Shown piece by piece: positions 25,624 to 33,642 of a stretch of 64,000 nucleotides of DNA. Every line of letters starts with the position of its first letter. Positions within the stretch are counted from its first letter, which is position 1. The translations under genes and the position numbers were made by a program. The notes beneath the pieces are model-generated. The model searched no databases and was not told the DNA's origin. It saw only the letters and a program-made list of their open reading frames with translations. Where the stretch lies: NCBI GenBank assembly GCA_020848435.1, contig JADLAC010000030.1:116404-180403 (forward strand), given 5' to 3'. This DNA is from Burkholderiales bacterium (lineage in GTDB: Bacteria > Pseudomonadota > Gammaproteobacteria > Burkholderiales > WYBJ01).

Positions 25624-26490
25624 ATGTGCCGTGATCTGCGGCACGCTGCGCGTCGCCGCGGCGCGCGGCACGGCGGGGGCCGATGGCCGCACGCGCGCGC
25701 GTGCGGGCGGCTTCGGCGCGCGCTATGCATCTGCCTAGCCGCTTGGCTCGCGCCCGAAGCGTTGGCGCTGCAGCCGCTCATCACCGACGACACCGGCACG
25801 CAGAGCGCGGGCGGCAACCAGATCGAGCTCGCGCTCAACCGGCTGAAGCTGGAGAGCTTGGGCGAGGCGACCCGAACGCAGACCGCGTCGCTCGTCTATA
25901 CGCGCGGGCTCACCGACGCGCTCGATGCCTATGGCGGCGTCAACCAGCAGCGGATTCGAGCGAGCGCCGCCGGCGCGAACGCCGACGGCAGCGGCAATCC
26001 ACTGCTCGGATTGAAATGGCGCTGGTGGGAAGACGAGGCTGCGAAGCGCAGCCTCGCGCTGAAGCCCGAGCTTCAGCTCGGCATCTCCACCGACGCGGAG
26101 CGCCGGGGGCTCGGCAGCGGCCGCACGGGATACGGCGCGAGCATTATTCTCACGCAGGAAACCGCGTTCGGCGCGGTGCACGCGAATCTGGCGGCGAACC
26201 GGGTGGGCTACGCGCTGCCCGAGAATCAAGCCGCGCATCGCAAAGCCCTGTACCGGCTGTCGGTCGCTCCCGTCGTCGACGTTGCCGAAAACTTCAAGCT
26301 CGTGTTCGACCTGGGGCTCGCCACGCATCCGCACCGCGAGCAGCGCGCGCGCAGCGGCTATGCCGAGCTGGGTGCGATCCTCAACCTCGGCAAGAACCTG
26401 GACGTCGCCTTCGGTTACGTGTCGAACCTGGCCGACGGCGAGCCGCGCGCGCGCACGCTCACGGCGGGTATCACGTGGCGGGCGATGTAA
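25624..26490 (+). CDS. Outer-membrane channel-like protein (transporter, phenol-degradation MetA-like)
   Basis: About 288 aa. After an Arg-rich leader and a probable signal peptide (LRRALCICLAAWLAPEALA), the mature protein starts LQPLITDDTGTQSAGGNQIELAL, typical of a widespread family of predicted outer-membrane beta-barrels. Alternating hydrophobic strands run to the end (VSNLADGEPRARTLTAGITWRAM). The true start is uncertain: the ATG at 25624 gives a long basic leader. It lies 18 bp after ribH, but a role in flavin handling is not shown. Confidence 0.7.
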   Translation: MCRDLRHAARRRGARHGGGRWPHARACGRLRRALCICLAAWLAPEALALQPLITDDTGTQSAGGNQIELALNRLKLESLGEATRTQTASLVYTRGLTDALDAYGGVNQQRIRASAAGANADGSGNPLLGLKWRWWEDEAAKRSLALKPELQLGISTDAERRGLGSGRTGYGASIILTQETAFGAVHANLAANRVGYALPENQAAHRKALYRLSVAPVVDVAENFKLVFDLGLATHPHREQRARSGYAELGAILNLGKNLDVAFGYVSNLADGEPRARTLTAGITWRAM

Positions 26491-26510
26491 GCCGCAGCGC
26501 TTCGGCGGTC

Positions 26511-26524
26511 TTGATTTAAGTCAA
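26511..26524 (+). promoter_or_regulatory. FNR-type box upstream of ccoI
   Basis: TTGATTTAAGTCAA matches TTGAT-N4-ATCAA with one half-site change. GATCAT at 26547, 22 bp downstream, can serve as a -10, giving class II geometry. The ccoI start is at 26613. Confidence 0.65.
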
Positions 26525-26612
26525 CGGCGGGAAGCGGCATTGCGCCGATCATAGCGGCGATGCCCGCGCTCGTTGTCCGCCCGTAAGTTCCGTCCTCGGT
26601 CCCGTTCGCCCC

Positions 26613-29138
26613 ATGATCCGTGCTCCGGCCGCCAGTACGTGCTTCCATTGTGGCGAGCTCGTCCCCCAGCACGGTGCTTTGCGTGCACTCATCCAGGGTG
26701 TCGAGCAACCGATGTGTTGCGCCGGCTGCAAAGCGGTCGCCGAAGCGATCGCCGGCGCGGGCCTGGGCGCGTACTACGAACGCCGCTCGAAGCCGGCCCA
26801 GCGCGGCGCCCGAGCGCCCTTGGACGCCGAGCTCGCCGTGCTCGACTCGGCTGTCTACCGGCAAGCGGTGGTGCAGACCCGCCCGGATGGCAGCCGCGAG
26901 GTCTCGCTGATGCTCGAAGGCGTGACCTGCGCGGCATGCATCTGGCTGATCGAACGGCGCTTGCAGGCGCTCGCGGGCGTGCTGGAAGCCGCGGTGAATT
27001 TCAGCACCCAGCGCGCGTACGTGCGCTGGGACGAAGCGCTCGTGCGCTTGAGCACTATCGTCGGCGCGATACAAGCCATCGGCTACGACGCGGAGCCTTT
27101 CGATCAGCGCCGGGCGGACACGCGGCGCCGGCGCGAGTCGCGTGCGTCGTTGTGGCGCTTGTTCGTCGCCGCCTTCGGCATGATGCAGGTGATGATGTAC
27201 GCGCTTCCGGCCTACCTGGCGGCCGGCGACATGAGCCGCGACATCGAGGGGCTGATGCGCTGGGCAAGCCTCGCACTCACCGTGCCGGTGGTGGGTTTCT
27301 CCGCCGTGCCGTTCTTTGCCGGCGCCTGGCGCGATCTCAGGGCGCGCAGCGTGGGGATGGACGTGCCGGTGGCGCTGGGCATTGTGGTCGCGTTCGTCGC
27401 GAGCGTGCAGACGACCGTCGCGGGCAGCGGCGAAGTGTACTTCGATTCGATCGCCATGTTCGTTTTCCTGCTGCTCGCCGCGCGCCATCTCGAAGCCATG
27501 CTGCGCTCGCGCGCGGGTGAGGCGAGCGAGCGTCTCGGCCGCTTGTTGCCCGCATTCGCGTCGCGGCTCAAAAGCGGCGATCGCGGCGAGACCAGCCAGC
27601 GCGTCGCCGTTGCCGAGCTGCTTCGCGGCGACCGGGTCGCGATCGGCGCCGGCGAGATCGTGCCCGCCGACGGGGTGGTCGAATCAGGCCAGAGCGAGGT
27701 GGACGAATCGCTGCTCACGGGCGAATCGCGCCGAATCGCGAAGCGCCCGGGCGCCTCGCTCACCGGCGGATCGGTCAACGTGTCGAGCCGGCTGGTGATG
27801 AAGGTCGAGCGCGTCGGCCCCGATACGGTGCTCGCCGGCATCGGCCGCCTGCTCGACCGCGGCGCGGCGGACAAGCCCCGGCTCGCCCGGTTGGCCGATC
27901 GCATTGCCGCGCAGTTCGTCGCGCTGGTGCTGGCGGTGGCGGTCGTGGCCGCAGCCGCATGGTGGTTCATCGACCCGGCGCAGGCGCTACCGGTCGCGAT
28001 CACCGTGCTCGTCATCACCTGTCCGTGTGCGCTTTCCCTTGCGACCCCGGCAGCGCTGGCAGCCGCGACCGGTTCGCTCACGCGCCTGGGCGTGCTCATC
28101 ACCCGCGCGCATGCCCTCGAAACGCTGGCGCGGGCGACGCACTTCGTCTTCGACAAGACCGGCACGCTCACCACGGGCGAGCTCGAGTTGGTCGGCGTGA
28201 TGCCGCTGCGCGCAACCGACCCACGCTCCGCGCTTGCGCTCGCGGCCGCGATGGAGCGCGACTCGCGCCATCCGCTGGCCCGCGCTCTGGCCGAGGCGGC
28301 GCAGCGCCAGGCTAGCGAGCCGCTGCAGGGCTTGAGGGGGGTGCACGATGTTCCGGGTGCGGGCATCGAAGCGCTGTGGCGCGGGCGCCGGGTGCGCATC
28401 GGCCGGCCGGACTTCGTCGCCGCCCTTTGCGGGGACACGCTGCCGGTCGAGCTCGCGTTCGTCGCCGATCACGTGCAAGTCGTCGGGCTGGGCGACGAGT
28501 GTGGCTTTCTGGCGCTCATCACGCTGAGCGACCAGGTCCGGCCGCAGGCGCGCGCCCTGGTGCGCAGTCTGCGTGCCGACGGGCGTGGGGTTTGGCTGTT
28601 GAGCGGCGATCGCTGCGCGGTGGCGCACCACACGGCACGCGCGTTGGACATCGACGCCGTGCGCGCACAAGCCAAGCCCGAGGACAAGTTCCAGTTCGTG
28701 CGCGAGCTGCAAGACTCCGGCGCGATCGTCGCGATGGTGGGCGATGGCGTCAACGACGCGCCGGTGCTCGCGCAAGCCCAGGTCTCGGTCGCGATGGGAA
28801 GCGGCGCGGATATCGCGCGCAACAGCGCCGACGTGATCCTGGTCGATTCCGCCCTGGCGCGATTGCAGGACATCATCGCGGTGGCGCGCAAGACCGAGCG
28901 CGTCATCAAGCAAAACCTCGCCTGGGCCGCGCTCTACAACGTGATCGCCATTCCCGCCGCCGTTTGCGGCGTCGTCACGCCATTGCTTGCGAGCATCGGC
29001 ATGGCGGCGAGCTCGATCGTCGTGGTCGCCAATGCCTTGAGAGCCGCGCATCCGGCGCTTTGGCGCTCGCGTGTCCGTGCGGCTTCGCCGGCGCCGGCCG
29101 CAGCGCCTGCCGGCGAGCCCTCGATGCACTCGGCCTGA
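26613..29138 (+). CDS. ccoI: Copper-translocating P1B-ATPase CcoI/FixI
   Basis: Inner-membrane P-type ATPase of 841 aa required to supply copper to cbb3 oxidase. The extended N-terminus has the CcoI-specific CFHCGELVP and CCAGC cysteine motifs, then a heavy-metal domain (GVTCAACIWLIERR). Eight membrane segments include the transport motif TCPCALSLATP; the phosphorylation site DKTGTLT and GDGVNDAP hinge are intact. A FNR-type box lies 89 bp upstream. ccoS follows 20 bp later; the oxidase genes themselves are 8 kb downstream. Confidence 0.95.
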   Translation: MIRAPAASTCFHCGELVPQHGALRALIQGVEQPMCCAGCKAVAEAIAGAGLGAYYERRSKPAQRGARAPLDAELAVLDSAVYRQAVVQTRPDGSREVSLMLEGVTCAACIWLIERRLQALAGVLEAAVNFSTQRAYVRWDEALVRLSTIVGAIQAIGYDAEPFDQRRADTRRRRESRASLWRLFVAAFGMMQVMMYALPAYLAAGDMSRDIEGLMRWASLALTVPVVGFSAVPFFAGAWRDLRARSVGMDVPVALGIVVAFVASVQTTVAGSGEVYFDSIAMFVFLLLAARHLEAMLRSRAGEASERLGRLLPAFASRLKSGDRGETSQRVAVAELLRGDRVAIGAGEIVPADGVVESGQSEVDESLLTGESRRIAKRPGASLTGGSVNVSSRLVMKVERVGPDTVLAGIGRLLDRGAADKPRLARLADRIAAQFVALVLAVAVVAAAAWWFIDPAQALPVAITVLVITCPCALSLATPAALAAATGSLTRLGVLITRAHALETLARATHFVFDKTGTLTTGELELVGVMPLRATDPRSALALAAAMERDSRHPLARALAEAAQRQASEPLQGLRGVHDVPGAGIEALWRGRRVRIGRPDFVAALCGDTLPVELAFVADHVQVVGLGDECGFLALITLSDQVRPQARALVRSLRADGRGVWLLSGDRCAVAHHTARALDIDAVRAQAKPEDKFQFVRELQDSGAIVAMVGDGVNDAPVLAQAQVSVAMGSGADIARNSADVILVDSALARLQDIIAVARKTERVIKQNLAWAALYNVIAIPAAVCGVVTPLLASIGMAASSIVVVANALRAAHPALWRSRVRAASPAPAAAPAGEPSMHSA

Positions 29139-29158
29139 ATGCGCAGGCGCGTACACGC

Positions 29159-29407
29159 ATGGACATTCTTTATCTGCTCGTTCCGCTGTCCGTGCTGCTG
29201 GTGTTCCTGATCGGCGCGCTGTTCTGGTGGGCGGTGCATAGCGGCCAGTTCGACGACCTGGAGGGGCCCGCGCACCGCATACTCATGGACGACGATTCAC
29301 CGCAAATGGGGAGGCAGGCGATTTTCCGCGCGATCTCTCGATCTCCCGTACGCTGTTCATCCGACCGTCCGGGAAATCGTGTGCCTCCCGATATCGATTC
29401 GCGGTAG
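29159..29407 (+). CDS. ccoS: cbb3 oxidase maturation protein CcoS
   Basis: Small membrane protein of 82 aa needed for cofactor insertion into cbb3 oxidase. One N-terminal membrane helix (YLLVPLSVLLVFLIGALFWW) is followed by the family signature SGQFDDLEGPAHRILMDDD. The tail after about residue 50 is longer than in most CcoS proteins, and its last 51 bp overlap the 3' end of the convergent kinase gene. It is 20 bp after ccoI, so the two are co-transcribed. Confidence 0.92.
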   Translation: MDILYLLVPLSVLLVFLIGALFWWAVHSGQFDDLEGPAHRILMDDDSPQMGRQAIFRAISRSPVRCSSDRPGNRVPPDIDSR

Positions 29408-30808
29408 GCGCAAGCGCGCCTCCAAGCCGCCGCCGGGCCGATTGGCGAGCGTCACGTCGCCGCCATGCGAGCGCGCGATCTGGCGCGCGATCGCGAGCCC
29501 GAGGCCGGTTCCGCCGCTCTCGCGGCTGCGCGAGGCATCGAGCCGATAAAAGGGCTCGAACACTCTCGCCAGCTCGTGCTCGGCGATTCCCGGACCTCGA
29601 TCGAGGACGCGCACGGCCAGCTGGTCGCGCGAATCCGCCACGACCACCTCGCCTTCGCCGCCATACTTGATGGCGTTCCCCAACAGGTTCTCGATGCAGC
29701 GGCGCAACGCGCGGCGCTGGCCGGTATACGGCTGCTCGCTGTGACCGGCGATGCGGACTCGGGCGCCGGTCTCCTGCAAGTCGGCTTGCACGCTTTCCAG
29801 CATGGCCATGACGTCGAAGGGCTGCGCAGGCTCATCGTTGTCGATGCCGCGAAGAAAATCGAGGGTCGCGCCCACCATGGACTCCAGCTCCTGCAAGTCC
29901 TGCGAGTAGCGCTCGCGCAGCTTCGGGTCGTCCAGCAACTCGGAGCGCAGGCGCAAGCGTGTGATCGGCGTCTTCAGATCGTGCGACATGGCCGCGAGCA
30001 GATGCGTGCGGGTGCGCAAGTACTCCACCAGGCGGCCTTGCATGGTGTTGAAGGCGCGCGCCGCCCGCGCCACTTCAGCCGGGCCGGTCTCGGGCAGCGG
30101 CGGGCGGTGGACGTTGCGCCCGAGCTCCTCCGCGGCGCCCGCCAACGCGTTCAGCGGCTGCGTCGCCCAGCGCACTGCGAGCAGTGCAGCGGCCACAGCC
30201 GCAGCGAGCAGGATCGCGATGCTCCAGAGTAGCCGGTAAGGCCAGCTCGCGGTCTGCAACGGCTGGCGGCTCTCGACGCTGACCCAGCTTCCGTCGCTCA
30301 ACTGCACCTGCGCGGTCAGGGCGATGCCCGGCTGATTGAAATAGCCCGCGCCCGGGCCGAATGGCGGAGCGCCTGGATGGCCCCAGTGCTTTCCCATCGG
30401 CCCCGCGCTCCAGTCACCGCGCTCGCTGGTCGCCGCAGCCTCGCTCACTCGGGCGAACATGGGCCGGCCTTCGCCTACGAATCGGCGCAGCATGGCGGCG
30501 AACAGTGCGCTGCGTGCGACCGATTCCTCCGCGTCGCTCGCGGCCAGGACGGCCGGTCCGTCCAGCGTGACCGCGAGCGGCGGTGTGCTCAGCACCTTGG
30601 CGATGCGACGGCGGTCGGCGGGTGCGACCGACTCGAACAGGTGCACGATATCGGCCACGCGCTGGGCGGCGCGCATGCCGCTTGCCTGCATCAACAGCTC
30701 GCCGCGTTCATGCATGTGTAGCGCCAAGCTCGCGAGCAGGGCGATTACCAGGATGGCGAGGACCGCGCCCACCAGCCGGCCGAACAGGGATCGCGGTAAT
30801 GCGCGCAT
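29357..30808 (-). CDS. Sensor histidine kinase (EnvZ/RstB-like)
   Basis: Inner-membrane kinase of 483 aa. Membrane segments lie near 11-32 and 192-212, with a periplasmic domain rich in Gly/Pro/His near 140-150 (KHWGHPGAPPFGPGAGY), which might contact metal. HAMP, then H-box MSHDLKTPITRLRLR, N-box NLLGNAIKYGG and G-box ESGGTGLGLAIARQIA. Its ATG shares bases with the stop of the response regulator gene (TGATG). The opposite-strand neighbour across the regulator is a Met/Gly-rich secreted protein that may be its target. Confidence 0.9.
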   Translation of the reverse strand: MRALPRSLFGRLVGAVLAILVIALLASLALHMHERGELLMQASGMRAAQRVADIVHLFESVAPADRRRIAKVLSTPPLAVTLDGPAVLAASDAEESVARSALFAAMLRRFVGEGRPMFARVSEAAATSERGDWSAGPMGKHWGHPGAPPFGPGAGYFNQPGIALTAQVQLSDGSWVSVESRQPLQTASWPYRLLWSIAILLAAAVAAALLAVRWATQPLNALAGAAEELGRNVHRPPLPETGPAEVARAARAFNTMQGRLVEYLRTRTHLLAAMSHDLKTPITRLRLRSELLDDPKLRERYSQDLQELESMVGATLDFLRGIDNDEPAQPFDVMAMLESVQADLQETGARVRIAGHSEQPYTGQRRALRRCIENLLGNAIKYGGEGEVVVADSRDQLAVRVLDRGPGIAEHELARVFEPFYRLDASRSRESGGTGLGLAIARQIARSHGGDVTLANRPGGGLEARLRLPRIDIGRHTISRTVG

Positions 30809-31530
30809 CAGACGAGCGCTTCGACCGCGGCGGCGAGCGCATAGCCCTGGCCGCGCACCGTCTTGATGAGCGCGGGCTCCTTACCGCGGTCGCGCAGCCG
30901 GTGGCGCAGGCGGCTCACCTGCACGTCGATCGCGCGGTCGAAGGGGCCGGCGTCGCGATCGAGCATCAGCTCGATCAACTGATCGCGCGTCAACGTCCGG
31001 TTGGGATGATCGAGGAACGTGCGCAGCAGCCGGAATTCCGTCCCGCTCAGGTCGACCAGTATGCCGTCGGGCGCGCGCAGCGTGCGCGTCGCCACGTCGA
31101 GCACCCAACCGGCGAAGCGGAACGCGCGTGCTCGATCGGGTTGCAGGTTTTCGGGCAGCGCGCGCGCGCGCCGCAAGATGCTCTTGATCCGTGCCAGCAG
31201 CTCCCTGGGATGGAACGGCTTCGCCACGTAATCGTCGGCGCCCATCTCCAGGCCGACGATGCGATCGGTCTCATCGCCGCGCGCGGTGAGCATGAGGATC
31301 GGGGTGTTGGCGTGCGCGCGCAGGTCGCGGCACAGCGCCAGCCCGTCTTCGCCGGGCAGCATCAAGTCCAGGATGATGATGTCGGGATACGCGGCTTTCA
31401 ATGCCGAGCGCATGGCACGGCCGTCTGCAACCGCGGTGGCGCGAAAGCCGTTCTTTTCGAGATACGCCTTGAGCAGATCGCGAATTTCCGCGTCGTCATC
31501 GACGATCAGGATGCTGTCCGGCATGGTCAT
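30808..31530 (-). CDS. OmpR-family response regulator
   Basis: Response regulator of 240 aa. Receiver domain with DDD acidic pocket and the phospho-acceptor Asp of IIILDLMLPGEDG, then Lys in VAKPF; C-terminal winged helix ending in VRGQGYAL. The start at 31530 gives the standard N-terminus; the much longer open frame upstream is not coding-like. It is coupled to its kinase gene and divergent from the secreted-protein gene at 31737, with a 206-bp shared promoter region. Confidence 0.92.
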   Translation of the reverse strand: MTMPDSILIVDDDAEIRDLLKAYLEKNGFRATAVADGRAMRSALKAAYPDIIILDLMLPGEDGLALCRDLRAHANTPILMLTARGDETDRIVGLEMGADDYVAKPFHPRELLARIKSILRRARALPENLQPDRARAFRFAGWVLDVATRTLRAPDGILVDLSGTEFRLLRTFLDHPNRTLTRDQLIELMLDRDAGPFDRAIDVQVSRLRHRLRDRGKEPALIKTVRGQGYALAAAVEALV

Positions 31531-31736
31531 GGGTGCGCGCGCTACGGGCTCGACTATCGCCTTCTTATAGCGTCGAGGCGCTCGGGCTGGGGCAAGGAAA
31601 TTGTATCGCAGCGTAACAAGCGCCCGCTCGCAAGCTGGCGATACCGATAGCGCGCGCGCTGCAATCTCGCCGTTACACGTTTGCGCTTCAATGCGCGTAC
31701 ACGATCGACGTGTGATCGACCAACCAGGAGAATGCG
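31531..31736. promoter_or_regulatory. Divergent control region between the response regulator and the Met/Gly-rich protein
   Basis: Holds the promoters of both genes. CGTAAC at 31612 and CGTTAC at 31671 are mirror half-sites 59 bp apart that might bind the response regulator. I see no consensus promoter with confidence. Confidence 0.3.
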
Positions 31737-32054
31737 ATGAACGTGTGGCGAAATGTTGGAATGAGCATTGCCGGTGCGCTGGCATGGGCGGCGCTGAGCG
31801 CAAGCGCGCTGGCGCACCCGGGCGGCCAGGCCGGATCGGGTTGCGGTCCGATGACGGGCGCGGGCAGCCACGGCATGATGGGCGGCGGCGGTTACGGCAC
31901 GATGGGTGCGCAGGGGCAATGTCCGGCGACCGATGCGGCCGGTCAAGGGCAGGGCTGCCCGAGCGCTCTCGCACCCGCGGGCGGCCCTGGCCGGATGGGC
32001 CGGGGCATGGGTCCAATGCAAGGCATGCGCTCGCCCGACGCGCACCGCCATTGA
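31737..32054 (+). CDS. Small secreted Gly/Met/His protein, putative metal binder
   Basis: Protein of 105 aa with a clear signal peptide (about 1-26, ...AALSASALA) and a mature region that is Gly-, Met- and Cys-rich: GCGPMTGAGSHGMMGGGG, CPATD, GCPSA, and MGRGMGPMQGM with a terminal HRH. Composition resembles periplasmic copper-binding proteins, but no known domain is visible. AGGAGA lies just before the ATG. It is transcribed away from a two-component system, which could control it in response to metal or envelope stress; this is inference. Confidence 0.75.
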   Translation: MNVWRNVGMSIAGALAWAALSASALAHPGGQAGSGCGPMTGAGSHGMMGGGGYGTMGAQGQCPATDAAGQGQGCPSALAPAGGPGRMGRGMGPMQGMRSPDAHRH

Positions 32055-32183
32055 CGCACGATGGCAGGGGCATGGAGCAGCGCATGGTATGGTCGCGGCC
32101 GACGCAACGTGAGCGTGGCTCGCACGATCATAGGCCAGCGCATATGAGGTTCCGAGGGTAGCAGGCGGCAATTCTCGTTTCCG

Positions 32184-32197
32184 TTGACCAAGGTCAA
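32184..32197 (+). promoter_or_regulatory. FNR-like box upstream of the GPGQG gene
   Basis: TTGACCAAGGTCAA is a perfect dyad, with C/G replacing T/A at the fifth position of both half-sites of the FNR consensus. TATGGT at 32219, 21 bp downstream, fits a -10. The next start codon is at 32264. Confidence 0.5.
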
Positions 32198-32263
32198 GCC
32201 CTCGCGGTCGCATCCCGCTATGGTTGCGTTTCCGCGATCGGCTCGCAGCATAGGAGAGGTGTC

Positions 32264-32800
32264 ATGAAATCTCGCAAGGGCATACGGATGATGGTATTGG
32301 CCGGGACGCTCACGCTCGCGCCGTTCGCGCTGGCGCAGGCGCCGGGCCAAGGCCCAGGGCAGGGTCCGGGCGGCGGGCCTTGGCAAGGCAAGGGTACGGG
32401 CCCCGGCCAGGGCATGGGGCCCGGCCAAGGCGCGGGTCCGGGCCAGGGCACGGGACCGGGGCAAGGAATGGGGCCGGGCCAAGGTTCGGGACCGGGCCAA
32501 GGTTCGGGACCGGGCCAAGGTATGGGGCCGGGCCAAGGCATGGGGCCGGGTGGCGGCTACGGCAAGGGACCGGGAATGATGCAGCAGCGCTGGACACGCG
32601 AGCGCATGTTCGGAACGCGCCTGATGACGCTCGAAGAGCGCCAGGCGCACATGGAAAAGATGTGGAACGCCAAGACGCCCGCGGAGCGCGCCCAGATTCG
32701 CGACGAGCATCGCAAGTCGATGCTCGAGCGTGCGCGCGAGCGCCAGCAGAGCATCGATGAAAAGCAGGACGACCTCTTTTCCGTGCCGCAGCGCAACTGA
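32264..32800 (+). CDS. Secreted GPGQG-repeat protein
   Basis: Protein of 178 aa: a signal peptide (1-25, ...LAPFALAQA), a repeat region (about 26-100) with eight xGPGQG hexapeptides in a row (x = T, M, A, T, M, S, S, M) and a GPGGG end, then a charged helical tail (LMTLEERQAHMEKMWNAKTP through ERARERQQSID). The tail has the style of LTxxQ/CpxP-like periplasmic helical proteins. The repeat composition is like elastin or silk linkers. AGGAGAGG precedes the ATG, and a FNR-like dyad lies 67 bp upstream. Function unknown; perhaps a cell-envelope linker or metal-binding protein. Confidence 0.78.
   Translation: MKSRKGIRMMVLAGTLTLAPFALAQAPGQGPGQGPGGGPWQGKGTGPGQGMGPGQGAGPGQGTGPGQGMGPGQGSGPGQGSGPGQGMGPGQGMGPGGGYGKGPGMMQQRWTRERMFGTRLMTLEERQAHMEKMWNAKTPAERAQIRDEHRKSMLERARERQQSIDEKQDDLFSVPQRN
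32340..32560 (+). repeat. 18-bp imperfect tandem repeats coding GPGQGx
   Basis: Units of the form GGGCCGGGCCAAGGCATG recur about ten times within the gene, with mostly third-position and x-codon changes. Such runs vary in copy number by slippage. This is coding repeat DNA, not a CRISPR array: there are no spacers. Confidence 0.85.
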
Positions 32801-32886
32801 GGCGCTGGCCATGGGGACGCACTTGATTTCCGCTGCCGGCGCAAGGAAGAAATCGTCTACCGTCCCGGTCCCGTGAGGAAGCGAGC

Positions 32887-33570
32887 ATGAGCCTGGTGAG
32901 CGCATCGAAGCTGAGCAAGCGCTATCGCGCCGGCGATATCGAAGTCGATGCCATTCGCGACGCCGAGTTCGTCATCGAGCCCGCGTCGTTCGTCTGCTTC
33001 GTCGGCCCATCGGGCAGCGGCAAGAGCACGCTGCTCAACATGATCGGCTGCCTGGATCACCCGTCGAGCGGCACGCTGCGGGTGGTCGATACCGACGTGA
33101 GCGGGCTCGACCGGCGCTCGGCGGCCGACTTCCGCGGCCGCAATATCGGCTTCGTGTTCCAGGATTTCAACCTGCTGCCAGTGCTCACGGCGGCCGAAAA
33201 CGTCGAGTATCCGCTGGTCATGGTGCAGCGCTGGCCGGCGAACAAGCGCAAGCAGCGCGTCATGGCGATGCTTGATGCGGTCGGCGTCGCGGATCAAGCC
33301 GCCAAGTACCCCGGCCAGCTCTCCGGCGGACAGAAGCAGCGCGTGGCGATCGCGCGTGCCCTGGTGGCGAATTCGAAGCTCGTTCTCGCCGACGAGCCGA
33401 CCGCGAACCTCGACCATGCCACCGCCATTCGCATCATCGAGCTGATGAAGAGCATGCGCGACGGTTTCGGCACCACCTTCGTCTTTTCGACCCACGATCC
33501 GAAGGTCATGGCCGAGGCCGAGGTGATCTTTACGCTCGAGGACGGTCGGGTCGCGCGCAACGCGCACTGA
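32887..33570 (+). CDS. ABC transporter ATP-binding protein (LolD/MacB type)
   Basis: ATPase of 227 aa that powers a FtsX-type membrane complex. Walker A GPSGSGKST, signature LSGGQKQRVAIARAL and Walker B LVLADEPTANLD are intact, and the E-loop region ENVEYPL is LolD-like. The permease gene follows 72 bp downstream, then a LolA-like and a beta-barrel gene. This gene order suggests export of a lipid, lipoprotein or hydrophobic molecule to the outer membrane; it is not the core lolCDE operon, which would lack a barrel. Confidence 0.93.
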   Translation: MSLVSASKLSKRYRAGDIEVDAIRDAEFVIEPASFVCFVGPSGSGKSTLLNMIGCLDHPSSGTLRVVDTDVSGLDRRSAADFRGRNIGFVFQDFNLLPVLTAAENVEYPLVMVQRWPANKRKQRVMAMLDAVGVADQAAKYPGQLSGGQKQRVAIARALVANSKLVLADEPTANLDHATAIRIIELMKSMRDGFGTTFVFSTHDPKVMAEAEVIFTLEDGRVARNAH

Positions 33571-33642
33571 AGCGCGCGCGAGCGAGCCGGCAGGACGGTA
33601 CACGCGACCCGCCGGCGGCAAGCGCAGGGACAGGAGCACAGC

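Noticed and set aside
32340..32560. CRISPR-like array
   Set aside because: The 18-bp repeats are contiguous without spacers and keep one reading frame; the same holds for the 105-bp repeats at 46083-46347.
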